A stretch of 35,510 bases of DNA from Candidatus Cryptobacteroides intestinigallinarum (GTDB taxonomy: Bacteria > Bacteroidota > Bacteroidia > Bacteroidales > UBA932). Positions 23,295-31,390 of this stretch are shown piece by piece. The translations under genes were made by a program, and so were the position numbers. Position 1 is the first letter of the stretch, and every line of letters starts with the position of its first letter. The notes below the pieces were generated by a model. It made no database searches. It saw only the letters and a program-made list of their open reading frames with translations, and had not been told where the DNA came from. The stretch spans positions 1-35,510 of the forward strand of contig JADIMK010000013.1 of the NCBI GenBank assembly GCA_017694785.1, read 5' to 3'.

Positions 23295-24588
23295 AGAAGA
23301 CAAGGAATTTGATCTTAAGATAAGGTCCATTCTGGAAGATGGCCGGGAAGAAGTCCCTGACTATCTGTGGGAATCTGTACAGAAACGGCTTCCCGCAAAG
23401 GAGAAAAGGCCTGTCGTGATATGGCTGCGCAGATCTGCCATAGCCGTTGCGGCTGCCGCGGCAGCTGCAGCATTCATCTTCCTTGGAGCTGATCTTTTCA
23501 TCGGCACGGGACATCATGCCGGTCAGCCGATGGACCTGTCGGCCGATGCCGGGATACAGGTCATCGACAAAGCTGCTACCTCTGGTGACACCTTGCCTTC
23601 CGACAGGACGATCCTCGCCGACGCCTCACACAAGCCAGTATCCATGATGTCTGAAAACGTACCTCAGTCCGTCACGCAAGAAACAGTATCTCAGGCCGAA
23701 ACACAGGTCACAGGTCTTCAGTCCGATATAAATGAGACAGAGGAGCAGTCTGACATAAATGGCATGTCCGCCGCAATACCGCAGCAGTCGGGCGAGAAAT
23801 CAACGGCAGGCCTCAACGAGAAGCCGGAGAGAGAAAAGCAGACGAAAGCAGAAGGCTCTGACACAGAGAGCATAGGTGACAGGACTCCATCCGCCTCCAC
23901 ATGGGATGACGCCAATGTCCTTGACGCCGACATTGATGCCGGAAGACGGAAGACACCTGTAGCAATGACAATTTCCGGAAATGCAATAAGCAACAGCACG
24001 CAAGGGAAATCCGCACGTAGCATTGCTCCGATGCAGAGCTCCGGAATCCCTCCTGCAAACAGTCTGCACGAAGACATGGCTACATCATACGGCATTCCTC
24101 TGTCATTCGGGGCCGGAGTAAAGATATTCTTCAACAGCCGCTGGGCGCTCGGGGCAGGAATAAATTATTCTCTCCTTAACAGGACTCTTTCAGGAATATA
24201 CTATGATGAGAACAGCACTCCGTTCTCAGATTCAGACATATTGAATTCACAGAGCTACATAGGTATCCCTGTAAATGTCTATTTCAGCATACTTAAAAAG
24301 GATTTCATAGACCTGTACGCCTACGCTGGAGGAGCAGTCGAAAAATGTGTCAGCAGCACATATCTGATAGATGCCCCCGGACAGACCCTGACATATAGAG
24401 AAAAAAGCCGAGGTGTACAGATGTCAGCAGATCTTGGAATCGGTGTCGAATTCCTTGTAATCGACCGGCTCGGAATATACATCGACCCTAGTGTAAGATA
24501 TTACTTCAAGAGCAACCAGCCGAAGAGCATAAGGACAGTTCAGCCGCTGATGTTTGGATTTGAAGCAGGTCTGAGAGTAAGGCTGTAG
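23287..24588 (+). CDS. Sigma-linked membrane protein: N-terminal TM plus C-terminal beta-barrel-like domain
   Basis: A 433-aa protein in three parts. Residues 1-50 are charged and cytoplasmic-looking, with VPDYLWESVQKRL at 23-35; about 51-73 is one transmembrane helix rich in alanine; about 75-265 is a long low-complexity linker rich in Ser, Thr, Gln and acidic residues; about 270-433 is alternating aromatic/hydrophobic beta strands ending GFEAGLRVRL, like an 8-strand outer-membrane barrel (PorT/OmpA-type). The 8-base overlap with the sigma gene suggests an anti-sigma role for the N-terminus. Proteins of this shape are known beside Bacteroidota sigma genes, but how one chain could span both membranes is unclear. 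Confidence 0.7.
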   Translation: MLEEDKEFDLKIRSILEDGREEVPDYLWESVQKRLPAKEKRPVVIWLRRSAIAVAAAAAAAAFIFLGADLFIGTGHHAGQPMDLSADAGIQVIDKAATSGDTLPSDRTILADASHKPVSMMSENVPQSVTQETVSQAETQVTGLQSDINETEEQSDINGMSAAIPQQSGEKSTAGLNEKPEREKQTKAEGSDTESIGDRTPSASTWDDANVLDADIDAGRRKTPVAMTISGNAISNSTQGKSARSIAPMQSSGIPPANSLHEDMATSYGIPLSFGAGVKIFFNSRWALGAGINYSLLNRTLSGIYYDENSTPFSDSDILNSQSYIGIPVNVYFSILKKDFIDLYAYAGGAVEKCVSSTYLIDAPGQTLTYREKSRGVQMSADLGIGVEFLVIDRLGIYIDPSVRYYFKSNQPKSIRTVQPLMFGFEAGLRVRL

Positions 24589-24634
24589 CTGACAGCCATA
24601 GCCCGTCAGACAGGCATAGGCAAGGAATCCCTGA

Positions 24635-25393
24635 TCAGTCACCTGCCGGATCAATCACCCTTCTGGCAAGTACGTTCGCCCCGACGAAAGTCCTAAGTTC
24701 AGCACAGTCAGTTTCAAGGATCGAATGTCTGTCACCTTTCCATTTCAAAGTGCCGTCATAAATGAATTCTATATTGTCGCCTATCTCAAGCATTGAATTC
24801 ATGTCGTGAGTATTTATCACTGTCGTGATATTGTATTCCCTTGTTATACCGTGGATAAGCTTGTCGATAAGACTTGACGTATAGGGATCCAGGCCGGAAT
24901 TAGGCTCATCGCAGAACAGGAAATCAGGATTGAGCGCTATGGCTCTGGCTATTCCGACTCTCTTCTGCATACCTCCGCTGAGCTCACTCGGATAGCGGTC
25001 ATCAGCACCCTTCACATTCACCCTGTCCAGACAGAACCTGGCCCGCTCTATCTTCTGCGCCCGTGTCCAGTCAGTGAAGAACTCCATCGGGAACATGACA
25101 TTGCCGAGTACGGTCTCGAAATCAAACAGTGCACTTCCCTGGAACAGAACTCCTATCTTCTGCCGCAACAGTTTCTTCTGGTCATAGTCCATGTCGGAAA
25201 GCCTGTGTCCGCCATACCATATTTCACCTGAATCCGGAGTCATGAGACCGATGAGATTCTTCAGCAGCACAGTCTTTCCCGAACCGCTGGCTCCTATTAT
25301 CATATTGCATTTACCAGGCTCAAAATCCAGACTGATATCCTTAAGGACATGCAGGTCTCCGAAACTCTTGTACAGATGCTCTACCTTTATCAT
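24635..25393 (-). CDS. mlaF: ABC transporter ATPase, MlaF-like
   Basis: A 252-aa ATPase for phospholipid transport between inner and outer membrane. Walker A GASGSGKT is at 34-41, with LSGGMQKRVGIARA as signature, FLFCDEPNSGLDP as Walker B and NTHD as switch. The LSGGMQKR...DEPNSGLDP combination is characteristic of the Mla/Ttg2A group. It follows mlaE after 18 bases. No mlaD (MCE) gene lies next to it in the window; the next gene is convergent. Confidence 0.9.
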   Translation of the reverse strand: MIKVEHLYKSFGDLHVLKDISLDFEPGKCNMIIGASGSGKTVLLKNLIGLMTPDSGEIWYGGHRLSDMDYDQKKLLRQKIGVLFQGSALFDFETVLGNVMFPMEFFTDWTRAQKIERARFCLDRVNVKGADDRYPSELSGGMQKRVGIARAIALNPDFLFCDEPNSGLDPYTSSLIDKLIHGITREYNITTVINTHDMNSMLEIGDNIEFIYDGTLKWKGDRHSILETDCAELRTFVGANVLARRVIDPAGD

Positions 25394-25411
25394 ATCAGGG
25401 ACATTTAAGCG

Positions 25412-26158
25412 TCAATACAGCATCAGCTGAGTGACGATCAGGTCAAAGAGAAGTATGAGTATGCTTGTCACCACTATGGATCTGGTGCTGGAGGCGCCGA
25501 CACCCAGGGAACCGCCGTCGGCATAATAGCCGTTGTAGGCAGAAATCGAGGAGATCAGGAAACAGAACAGGGCCATCTTGAAGCCGCTGTATACAACATA
25601 AAAGCCGTTATAGGCATACCTTATGCCTGTAATATACTTTGATGCAGGGATTATATCTGTGATTTCCACCACTGCCCAGCCGCCCAGAAGGCCGAGGACA
25701 AAGCTGAACAACATCAGAAGCGGACTCAGAAGAGTAGCTGACATGACTTTCGGAAGGACAAGGAATCCTGCTGAATTCACCCCCATCATATCCATCGCAT
25801 CAATCTGTCCGGAAATACGCATGCTGCCTATCTCTGAAGCTATGTTGGACCCCATTTTTCCTGCAAGGATAAGCGCGACAACCGTAGAGCAGAATTCAAG
25901 TACAAGGGTTTCACGTACCATATAGCCGACCAGCATCCTGTCCAGCATAGGATTGGACATGTTGGATGCTGTCTGTATGACAAGGACACCACCTATGAAC
26001 AAGGAGATGACTCCCACAATGACGATGGAAGAGAGGATGAGTTTGTCCGTTTCCACGACAAACTGTCTCCAGAATATCCTCCACTTCTCAGGTCTTCGGA
26101 AAACCATCCTCAGAAACAGACAATAGCTGCCGACTGATTCCAGAAATCTCTTTAGCAT
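25412..26158 (-). CDS. mlaE: ABC transporter permease, MlaE family
   Basis: A 248-aa inner-membrane protein with five or six hydrophobic segments. The conserved MlaE pattern is visible: VISLFIGGVLVIQT early, then EFCSTVVALILAGKMGSNIASEIGSMRISGQIDAMDMMGVN, which is the elbow/coupling region, and VLPKVMSATLLSPLL. It is the membrane partner of the MlaF ATPase downstream. A -7 promoter box ends only 5 bases before the ATG, so the transcript may be leaderless. Confidence 0.92.
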   Translation of the reverse strand: MLKRFLESVGSYCLFLRMVFRRPEKWRIFWRQFVVETDKLILSSIVIVGVISLFIGGVLVIQTASNMSNPMLDRMLVGYMVRETLVLEFCSTVVALILAGKMGSNIASEIGSMRISGQIDAMDMMGVNSAGFLVLPKVMSATLLSPLLMLFSFVLGLLGGWAVVEITDIIPASKYITGIRYAYNGFYVVYSGFKMALFCFLISSISAYNGYYADGGSLGVGASSTRSIVVTSILILLFDLIVTQLMLY

Positions 26159-26163
26159 GGCTA

Positions 26164-26171
26164 CAAATTTA
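26164..26171 (-). promoter_or_regulatory. -7 promoter box of mlaE-mlaF
   Basis: TAAATTTG on the minus strand matches TAnnTTTG and is separated from the ATG by only TAGCC. The transcript would start at or next to the start codon. No -33 TTTG is seen. Confidence 0.5.
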
Positions 26172-26265
26172 GAAACTGTTTCGCATTTATCTTTTGTTTG
26201 GCCACATTTTTTTCTTTTTGGCGATTATTTCTCTTTTACTGCCGGATATTTACAGAAAAAAGACC

Positions 26266-27795
26266 ATGCTGACAAATGTTTATGGAGCCCGCTGCCTGGG
26301 AATTGAGGCGATACCGGTCACGGTAGAAGTCGACATGACGGCAGGAATAGGAATACATCTCACAGGACTTGCGGATACGGCAGTCAAGGAAAGCCTTCTC
26401 AGGACAATATCTGCACTGCAGTTCCTGGGATACAGGATACCCGGCAGAAAAATCGTGATAAACCTTGCCCCTGCCGACATAAAGAAGAAAGGGAGCGGAT
26501 TTGACTTACCCATAGCAGCCGGGATAATAGCTGTGTCAGGACAGGAACACCTTCCAATGCTGTCCTCATATATAATGATGGGCGAACTTGGCCTGGACGG
26601 CAGCGTACGCAGTGTCCCCGGGGCTCTTCCTATAGTTGAACTCGCCATGAAGGCCGGAGCAAAAGGATGCATATTGCCTGAAGAGTCAGCTATGGAGGCC
26701 AGCGAATTCACCGGGATCAACGTATATGGCATAAGGACACTTGCCGAAGCCATAAGGATCATATCCGGTGCCGGATGCGAAGATCTTCTGGTCAGGGGCA
26801 AGAAACCTGCCGCTGAAGACAGGCATAGGGATATTCCGGATTTTGCTGACATATACGGACAGGAAGGTGCAAAGAGAGGTCTGGAGATAGCGGCAGCAGG
26901 AGGACACAACGTGATAATGATAGGTCCTCCAGGCTCCGGCAAGAGCACTCTCGCCAAGGCCATACCCGGGATCATGCCGGAAATGGACACAGAAGAAGCA
27001 TTGCAGACAAGCAAGATATATTCAGTGGCCGGGAAAGGGGGCCTCAACGGAGGACTCATGCGCCAGAGACCATTCCGGGCTCCTCACTACAGCACCTCAT
27101 TGGCATCGCTCATAGGCGGAGGTACGGACTATATTCTACCAGGCGAGGTTTCGCTCGCACACAATGGAGTACTTTTTCTGGACGAATTCCTTGAAATCCC
27201 CAAGAAGGTATCCGAAGCTCTACGGAGTCCGCTGGAAGACAGAAAAGTGACCATCTCCAGGCTAAGGACCAAGATAGAGTTCCCTGCCTCATTCATGCTT
27301 GTCGCTGCCACCAATCCATGTCCTTGCGGATATTATGGCGAAGGCGACCGGTGCACATGCACTCCCGGAAAACGGGCCGCTTATCTAGGGCGGCTTTCAG
27401 GTCCGATAGCCGACAGGATAGACATACATCTGTGGATACACCAGACGGACAGCAGCAGGATACTCAGAAAAGAAAAAGGCGAACCAAGCTCAAGGATTGC
27501 AGAAAGAGTCGCCAAAGCCAAGGAGATCCAGAAAAGAAGATTCATGGGAGAAGGTATATTCTGCAACGCTGAGATGAACCTGAAACTCACAGAACTTCAC
27601 TGCGGTCTCTCACCGGAATGTTCAGACTTCCTGTCGAGGACAGCGAGGAAGATGAATCTTTCCGGAAGAGCCTGCACAAGGATATTGAAGCTGGCAAGGA
27701 CTATAGCAGACCTTGAGGGGGCAGAAGACATATGTATACGGCATATCTCCGAGGCCGCCGGATATCGTTTTCTGGACAGGCAGCCGCTTTTCTAA
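26266..27795 (+). CDS. comM: YifB/ComM-family Mg-chelatase-like AAA+ ATPase
   Basis: A 510-aa protein of normal family length. The N-terminal domain (VYGARCLGIEA...VEVDMTAGIGIHLTGLAD) is the ChlI/Lon-like fold; the AAA+ core has Walker A GPPGSGKST at 220-228 and Walker B VLFLDEF. A zinc-binding CPCGYYG...CTCT segment and a C-terminal helical domain follow. ComM is a hexameric branch-migration helicase acting in natural transformation and recombination; in non-competent bacteria its role is less clear. I chose the ATG at 26266 because the conserved start follows it; the frame upstream opens only with TTG and encodes a hydrophobic run. Confidence 0.92.
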   Translation: MLTNVYGARCLGIEAIPVTVEVDMTAGIGIHLTGLADTAVKESLLRTISALQFLGYRIPGRKIVINLAPADIKKKGSGFDLPIAAGIIAVSGQEHLPMLSSYIMMGELGLDGSVRSVPGALPIVELAMKAGAKGCILPEESAMEASEFTGINVYGIRTLAEAIRIISGAGCEDLLVRGKKPAAEDRHRDIPDFADIYGQEGAKRGLEIAAAGGHNVIMIGPPGSGKSTLAKAIPGIMPEMDTEEALQTSKIYSVAGKGGLNGGLMRQRPFRAPHYSTSLASLIGGGTDYILPGEVSLAHNGVLFLDEFLEIPKKVSEALRSPLEDRKVTISRLRTKIEFPASFMLVAATNPCPCGYYGEGDRCTCTPGKRAAYLGRLSGPIADRIDIHLWIHQTDSSRILRKEKGEPSSRIAERVAKAKEIQKRRFMGEGIFCNAEMNLKLTELHCGLSPECSDFLSRTARKMNLSGRACTRILKLARTIADLEGAEDICIRHISEAAGYRFLDRQPLF

Positions 27796-27811
27796 ATCAG
27801 TCATTTTTTTC

Positions 27812-27819
27812 TATTTTTG
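27812..27819 (+). promoter_or_regulatory. -7 promoter box of tsaE
   Basis: TATTTTTG matches TAnnTTTG, with a TTTT/TTTC -33-like element 19-20 bases upstream inside the end of comM. It lies 4 bases before an ATG (27824) and 79 bases before the favoured tsaE start. Confidence 0.5.
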
Positions 27820-27898
27820 CACCATGTCCACAGAGCATCGATATGGGAACATGTTGTGGCCCGAGGACAGCTGCTATGACAATAATCAGAACATCGAC

Positions 27899-28321
27899 AT
27901 GAAACAGACAGTAACAATCAAGGATATATCCGATCTGGACAGGGCAGCCAAGGAATTTCTCCAGAAAATAGGAGACAACCGGATAATCGCGTTCTTCGCT
28001 CCTATGGGTGCCGGCAAGACCACATTTACAACAGCAATCTGCAATTGCCTCGGTGTCACAGACCCGGTCTGCTCCCCTACTTTCACGATCATAAACGAAT
28101 ACAGGACAGCCTCCGGGGAGCCTCTTTTCCATTTCGACTTCTACCGTATCAACAAGCTGTCTGAAGCTGTAGACATAGGTCTGGACGACTATCTCTACAG
28201 CGGTGCACTATGTATCATAGAATGGCCTGAAAACATAGAGGACCTTCTCCCTGAAGAAACCCTCAGGGTATCGATAGAGGTCAATCCTGACATGTCAAGG
28301 ACAGTGTCCTGGGAAGAATAG
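27899..28321 (+). CDS. tsaE: tRNA threonylcarbamoyladenosine biosynthesis ATPase TsaE
   Basis: A 140-aa ATPase needed with TsaB, TsaC and TsaD to form t6A37 in tRNAs that read ANN codons. Walker A APMGAGKTT is at 34-42, then SPTFTIINEY with the conserved switch threonine, HFDFYR and CIIEWPENI, all standard TsaE landmarks. The ATG at 27899 gives the normal family length. An in-frame ATG at 27824 would add 25 residues that do not look like the family and would sit right at the predicted transcript start. Its neighbours do not belong to the t6A pathway. Confidence 0.92.
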   Translation: MKQTVTIKDISDLDRAAKEFLQKIGDNRIIAFFAPMGAGKTTFTTAICNCLGVTDPVCSPTFTIINEYRTASGEPLFHFDFYRINKLSEAVDIGLDDYLYSGALCIIEWPENIEDLLPEETLRVSIEVNPDMSRTVSWEE

Positions 28322-28336
28322 CCGACGCTATAGGCT

Positions 28337-29566
28337 TCACCAGAGCGATACAGATGTAAAATATCCGTTGAAGCCATATCTTTTTATCTCATTGTCGCTG
28401 AAAAGAGCCGGTTCAGTCTCAGCATCCACAGGATGCAGAGCGACATGGAAATGTCCGTCTCCTGCACATGCGGCCGAAGCCCCGAGAAACATATACATTT
28501 TCTCCGCTTCACCGATATCGACATTGATGCAATCCCTGTAGATCTTTGTTTCCCGAGTCCGGCCGTCATCATACAGCAGGACATAATTCATTATGTCCCT
28601 GTCCAGATAATATGCGACCTCTGATCTGCTGCTGTAGTTGAACCTGGAACCGAAGTTCTTCCACATTGTCTTAAGATAGCCTGAGACCTCAATATATTTC
28701 AGCCCGCCGACATAGATGTCATTCCCGCCGTCATAATAGATCCGGCAGTCTTTCGTCTCAGTACCGGAGCCCAGTTCCAGTGCATGCATCTCATCTCCGC
28801 AATAGACCACATGTTCAGGCATTCCATCAAGCTTTGCCGTAAAATAAATCTTGCCTCCGTACAGAAGTATGTCATCGACTGTCTCTATGTCTTCCGCTGT
28901 ACCCACCGGAGATGCATTCCCGTTCACAACCAGATAGCATCGCTTCCTGGTTTCACCGTTTCCATATCCTATGGGATCGGCATAGGCGAACCACAGGTCA
29001 TCTCCATCAAGGCGCAGGTCTGTCATAAGATATCCTGCAGTCTTCACCATGGTGACAATGCCGTTTTCCCTCAAGGTCCAGCCGTCTCCGTCGCGCGGTG
29101 CCCCCAGAGTATATATATTGTCCCCTATAACCTGGAAGCCGCAGATCATCTCCCTGTCGGGATAACGGAACAGCTCAGTCCCGTCTTTCATGACAATTGT
29201 TTCAGTATCCGTCGAGAAATCCGTATAAAGATGTCCTCCGAAGCACCTGTGCATGTCCGGATCCGCGGAAATCATGTTACGTTCTCCGACAGGCAGCTCA
29301 AGGATCCTTTCGTCACCCTTCATCAGGAAAAGGGTACATGCCACATGGTCATAGTCCGGGTCGGAATGCCAGTCATATCCTTCAGGGTATTCCACACCTG
29401 TGACATACAGGTCCCTGACAATCTCAGCGGCCCCGCCGGGGCCCTCCCCAGGGATCAGACTGCCTATGTCCGAAGGTCTGTCCGTTTCTACTGTACCGCA
29501 AGAAACCATTGCTCCGAGAAAAAGCTCCAGAAAGCACCACCGGAAGCTGTCGCCCGCAAATCTCAT
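28337..29566 (-). CDS. Exported protein of unknown function, possible lipoprotein
   Basis: I do not recognise this 409-aa protein. The first 23 residues form an irregular hydrophobic stretch ending in VSC, a possible but poor lipobox (C23), with a glutamate (E14) inside the hydrophobic core. The rest is rich in short beta segments with repeated Gly-Asp turns (GDNIYTLG, GDDLWFAY, GGKIYFTA, GGNDIYVGG) spaced about 40-50 residues apart, which suggests a beta-propeller. GGAGG lies at good spacing before the ATG. It stands alone between a convergent gene and the ispE terminator. Confidence 0.7.
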   Translation of the reverse strand: MRFAGDSFRWCFLELFLGAMVSCGTVETDRPSDIGSLIPGEGPGGAAEIVRDLYVTGVEYPEGYDWHSDPDYDHVACTLFLMKGDERILELPVGERNMISADPDMHRCFGGHLYTDFSTDTETIVMKDGTELFRYPDREMICGFQVIGDNIYTLGAPRDGDGWTLRENGIVTMVKTAGYLMTDLRLDGDDLWFAYADPIGYGNGETRKRCYLVVNGNASPVGTAEDIETVDDILLYGGKIYFTAKLDGMPEHVVYCGDEMHALELGSGTETKDCRIYYDGGNDIYVGGLKYIEVSGYLKTMWKNFGSRFNYSSRSEVAYYLDRDIMNYVLLYDDGRTRETKIYRDCINVDIGEAEKMYMFLGASAACAGDGHFHVALHPVDAETEPALFSDNEIKRYGFNGYFTSVSLW

Positions 29567-29623
29567 AAAAATCCTCCTCTCCTCATTATCCAGTCACTCC
29601 AAGATGCCGAGAGCAAAATAAAT

Positions 29624-29674
29624 GTAAAAAGGTAAAGTCTCCTAATCTTTAACCCCAGATCAGAGGACTTTACC
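29624..29674 (-). terminator. Rho-independent terminator of the suf-ispE operon
   Basis: The hairpin 29631-29674 pairs GGTAAAGTC with GACTTTACC (9 bp), with an inner ATCT/AGAT stem. On the minus strand it is followed by TTTTTACATTT. It closes the unit that ends with ispE. Confidence 0.85.
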
Positions 29675-29758
29675 ACAGATTTCTCTTTTTTGCGATTTTT
29701 GCTTTTTTTGAAACTGTTTCTTTATCATTCAATCCAGCCTATCATCCGGCTTCGGTAA

Positions 29759-30628
29759 TCAATCCGACCTTGGGTAAAGGGCGAACAAGGCTGACCCGCT
29801 GCCGGACATTGATGCATAGACGGCTCCGGAGTCATATAATGATTGCTTGATTGAAGCAAGAGCCGGATGCTTTGCAAATACAGTCGCTTCAAAATCATTT
29901 GCAAGCGACTCTCTCCATTTTTCAATCGGATAAGCCAGTACTTCCCTTAGACTTTTTTCCGGCACACGTGGTACAATGCCCCTGTAGGCTTCAGCCGTAG
30001 AGACGGATATCCCTTCCGGCACCACTATCTTCAGATCATAGTCCGAAAGACACGGAAGAGGAAAATCAGAGAGTATTTCTCCCCTTCCCTCACCGAACAT
30101 AGGTCTTCCGTAGATGAAGAACGCGCAGTCGCTGCCGAGCGATGCTGCATATCCGGCCATCTGACTGTCATCCAGTCCGAGCGAGAACAGGCTGTTGAGC
30201 TCCATTACAGTATATGCCGCATCTGCAGAGCCGCCGCCGAGACCGGCACCTACCGGAGAAAGCTTCTCCAGAAATATCTTTACAGACGGAAGACTGAAAT
30301 CCCTGTCCAGAAGAAAATAGGCCTTGGCACAAAGGTCCTTCAGCGGATCCCAGTCGACGCCTTCCCTGCGCGCAATCGTGATCATGAGCTTGCCGTCCGG
30401 AGAAATTGACTGCACAATCTCCCGGCTTCCGGAAACGCTGTCCGGAGTACCATATCTGCCGAAGAGTGAAGCCGATGTACGGCTATAGTCATCTGCTGTG
30501 ATTATCTCAAGCACATCATGATACTCCTGTGACGGCACGAAAACCGTCTCAAGGTCATGATAGCCGTCCGGCCTGCGGCGGAGGACATTCAGCCCGAGGT
30601 TGATCTTGACGCAAGGATATACTGTCAT
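29759..30628 (-). CDS. ispE: 4-diphosphocytidyl-2-C-methyl-D-erythritol kinase
   Basis: Phosphorylates CDP-methylerythritol in the non-mevalonate isoprenoid pathway. The 289-aa GHMP kinase starts with the typical KINLGLNVLRRRPDGYHDLETVF (8-30), has the ATP loop PVGAGLGGGSADAA at 125-138 and the C-terminal MSGSGSALFALY. I chose the ATG at 30628; the frame upstream opens only with TTG. It follows sufD after 56 bases and is the last gene before the terminator. Isoprenoid synthesis by this route depends on Fe-S enzymes (IspG, IspH), which makes its position behind suf genes sensible. Confidence 0.94.
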   Translation of the reverse strand: MTVYPCVKINLGLNVLRRRPDGYHDLETVFVPSQEYHDVLEIITADDYSRTSASLFGRYGTPDSVSGSREIVQSISPDGKLMITIARREGVDWDPLKDLCAKAYFLLDRDFSLPSVKIFLEKLSPVGAGLGGGSADAAYTVMELNSLFSLGLDDSQMAGYAASLGSDCAFFIYGRPMFGEGRGEILSDFPLPCLSDYDLKIVVPEGISVSTAEAYRGIVPRVPEKSLREVLAYPIEKWRESLANDFEATVFAKHPALASIKQSLYDSGAVYASMSGSGSALFALYPRSD

Positions 30629-30684
30629 TCTCAATAAAACATTATAGTTCAAATACTCCCGACATACGGCAGGCAGCCGTTTCT

Positions 30685-31380
30685 TCAGAAATTCATCTTC
30701 CGGATAGCCTGCTCCACCTCTGATGTGATCTCATCCTTTACAGCGGACTCCGGCATATGCGAAAGCACCGGGGAAACAAATGAAATCATCTGCAGCACAC
30801 GTGCCTCCTTGAGGGAAATTCCTCTTGAGCGCATGTAGAACTGCTCTTCTTCATCAAGCTTCCCGATTGTGGCTCCATGGGAACATTTCACATCATCGGC
30901 ATATATCTCAAGCTGAGGCCTGGCATCTACCTTGGCTGTATCCGAAAGGAGCAGGTTGCGGCTTTCCTGATATGCCTCTGTCTTCTGCGCATCCTGGAAG
31001 ACCGTGATCTTTCCGTTGAAACCGAGCCTTGAGCTTCCGCCGGCTATGCCGCGGAACATCTGGCTTGAAGTACTCCCGGACACCTTGTGATTGACATCCA
31101 CCCATATACGGACATTCTCGGAATCCGGACAGAGACAGATGCCGTGTACAAGACATTCCGCATTGCGGCCTTCCACATCGACAGACAGACGGATGTCACA
31201 GCTGACACCCGGCAGTACTGCAATGGTGATATCTGCCTTGGACCCCTCATTGAGCACAAGATGCTCGATCGGCAGGGATGCAGCCGAAGGATCCCTGAGC
31301 ATGAAGACCCGCTGCAGACTGTCCCCCGGAGCTACAACAATATTTCTTTCCCTTGACATAGCATTGATTTCTCCAGACAT
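30685..31380 (-). CDS. sufD: Fe-S cluster assembly protein SufD (short form)
   Basis: Part of the SufBC2D scaffold that builds Fe-S clusters. The C-terminal half of the SufD fold is clear: DARPQLEIYADDVKCSHGATIG and the EEQFYMRSRG stretch with the conserved histidine in CSHGAT. At about 231 aa it is much shorter than typical SufD (over 400 aa); the N-terminal helical part is missing and only the beta-helix core plus C-terminal helices remain. The ATG at 31380 has TGAGGA 8 bases upstream; an earlier ATG at 31407 overlaps the end of sufC. No stop codon or frameshift interrupts the frame. Confidence 0.85.
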   Translation of the reverse strand: MSGEINAMSRERNIVVAPGDSLQRVFMLRDPSAASLPIEHLVLNEGSKADITIAVLPGVSCDIRLSVDVEGRNAECLVHGICLCPDSENVRIWVDVNHKVSGSTSSQMFRGIAGGSSRLGFNGKITVFQDAQKTEAYQESRNLLLSDTAKVDARPQLEIYADDVKCSHGATIGKLDEEEQFYMRSRGISLKEARVLQMISFVSPVLSHMPESAVKDEITSEVEQAIRKMNF

Positions 31381-31390
31381 GGCCTTGTCC

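Noticed and set aside
26280..27059. Long minus-strand open frame (259 codons) opposite comM
   Set aside because: It lies wholly inside the well-supported comM gene, its protein has no domain pattern and is full of Pro, Ser and Ile typical of an antisense shadow.
28784..29635. Plus-strand open frame (283 codons) opposite the exported protein
   Set aside because: The minus-strand frame has a ribosome binding site, a signal-like start and regular beta segments; the plus frame is Cys/His-rich with no domain.
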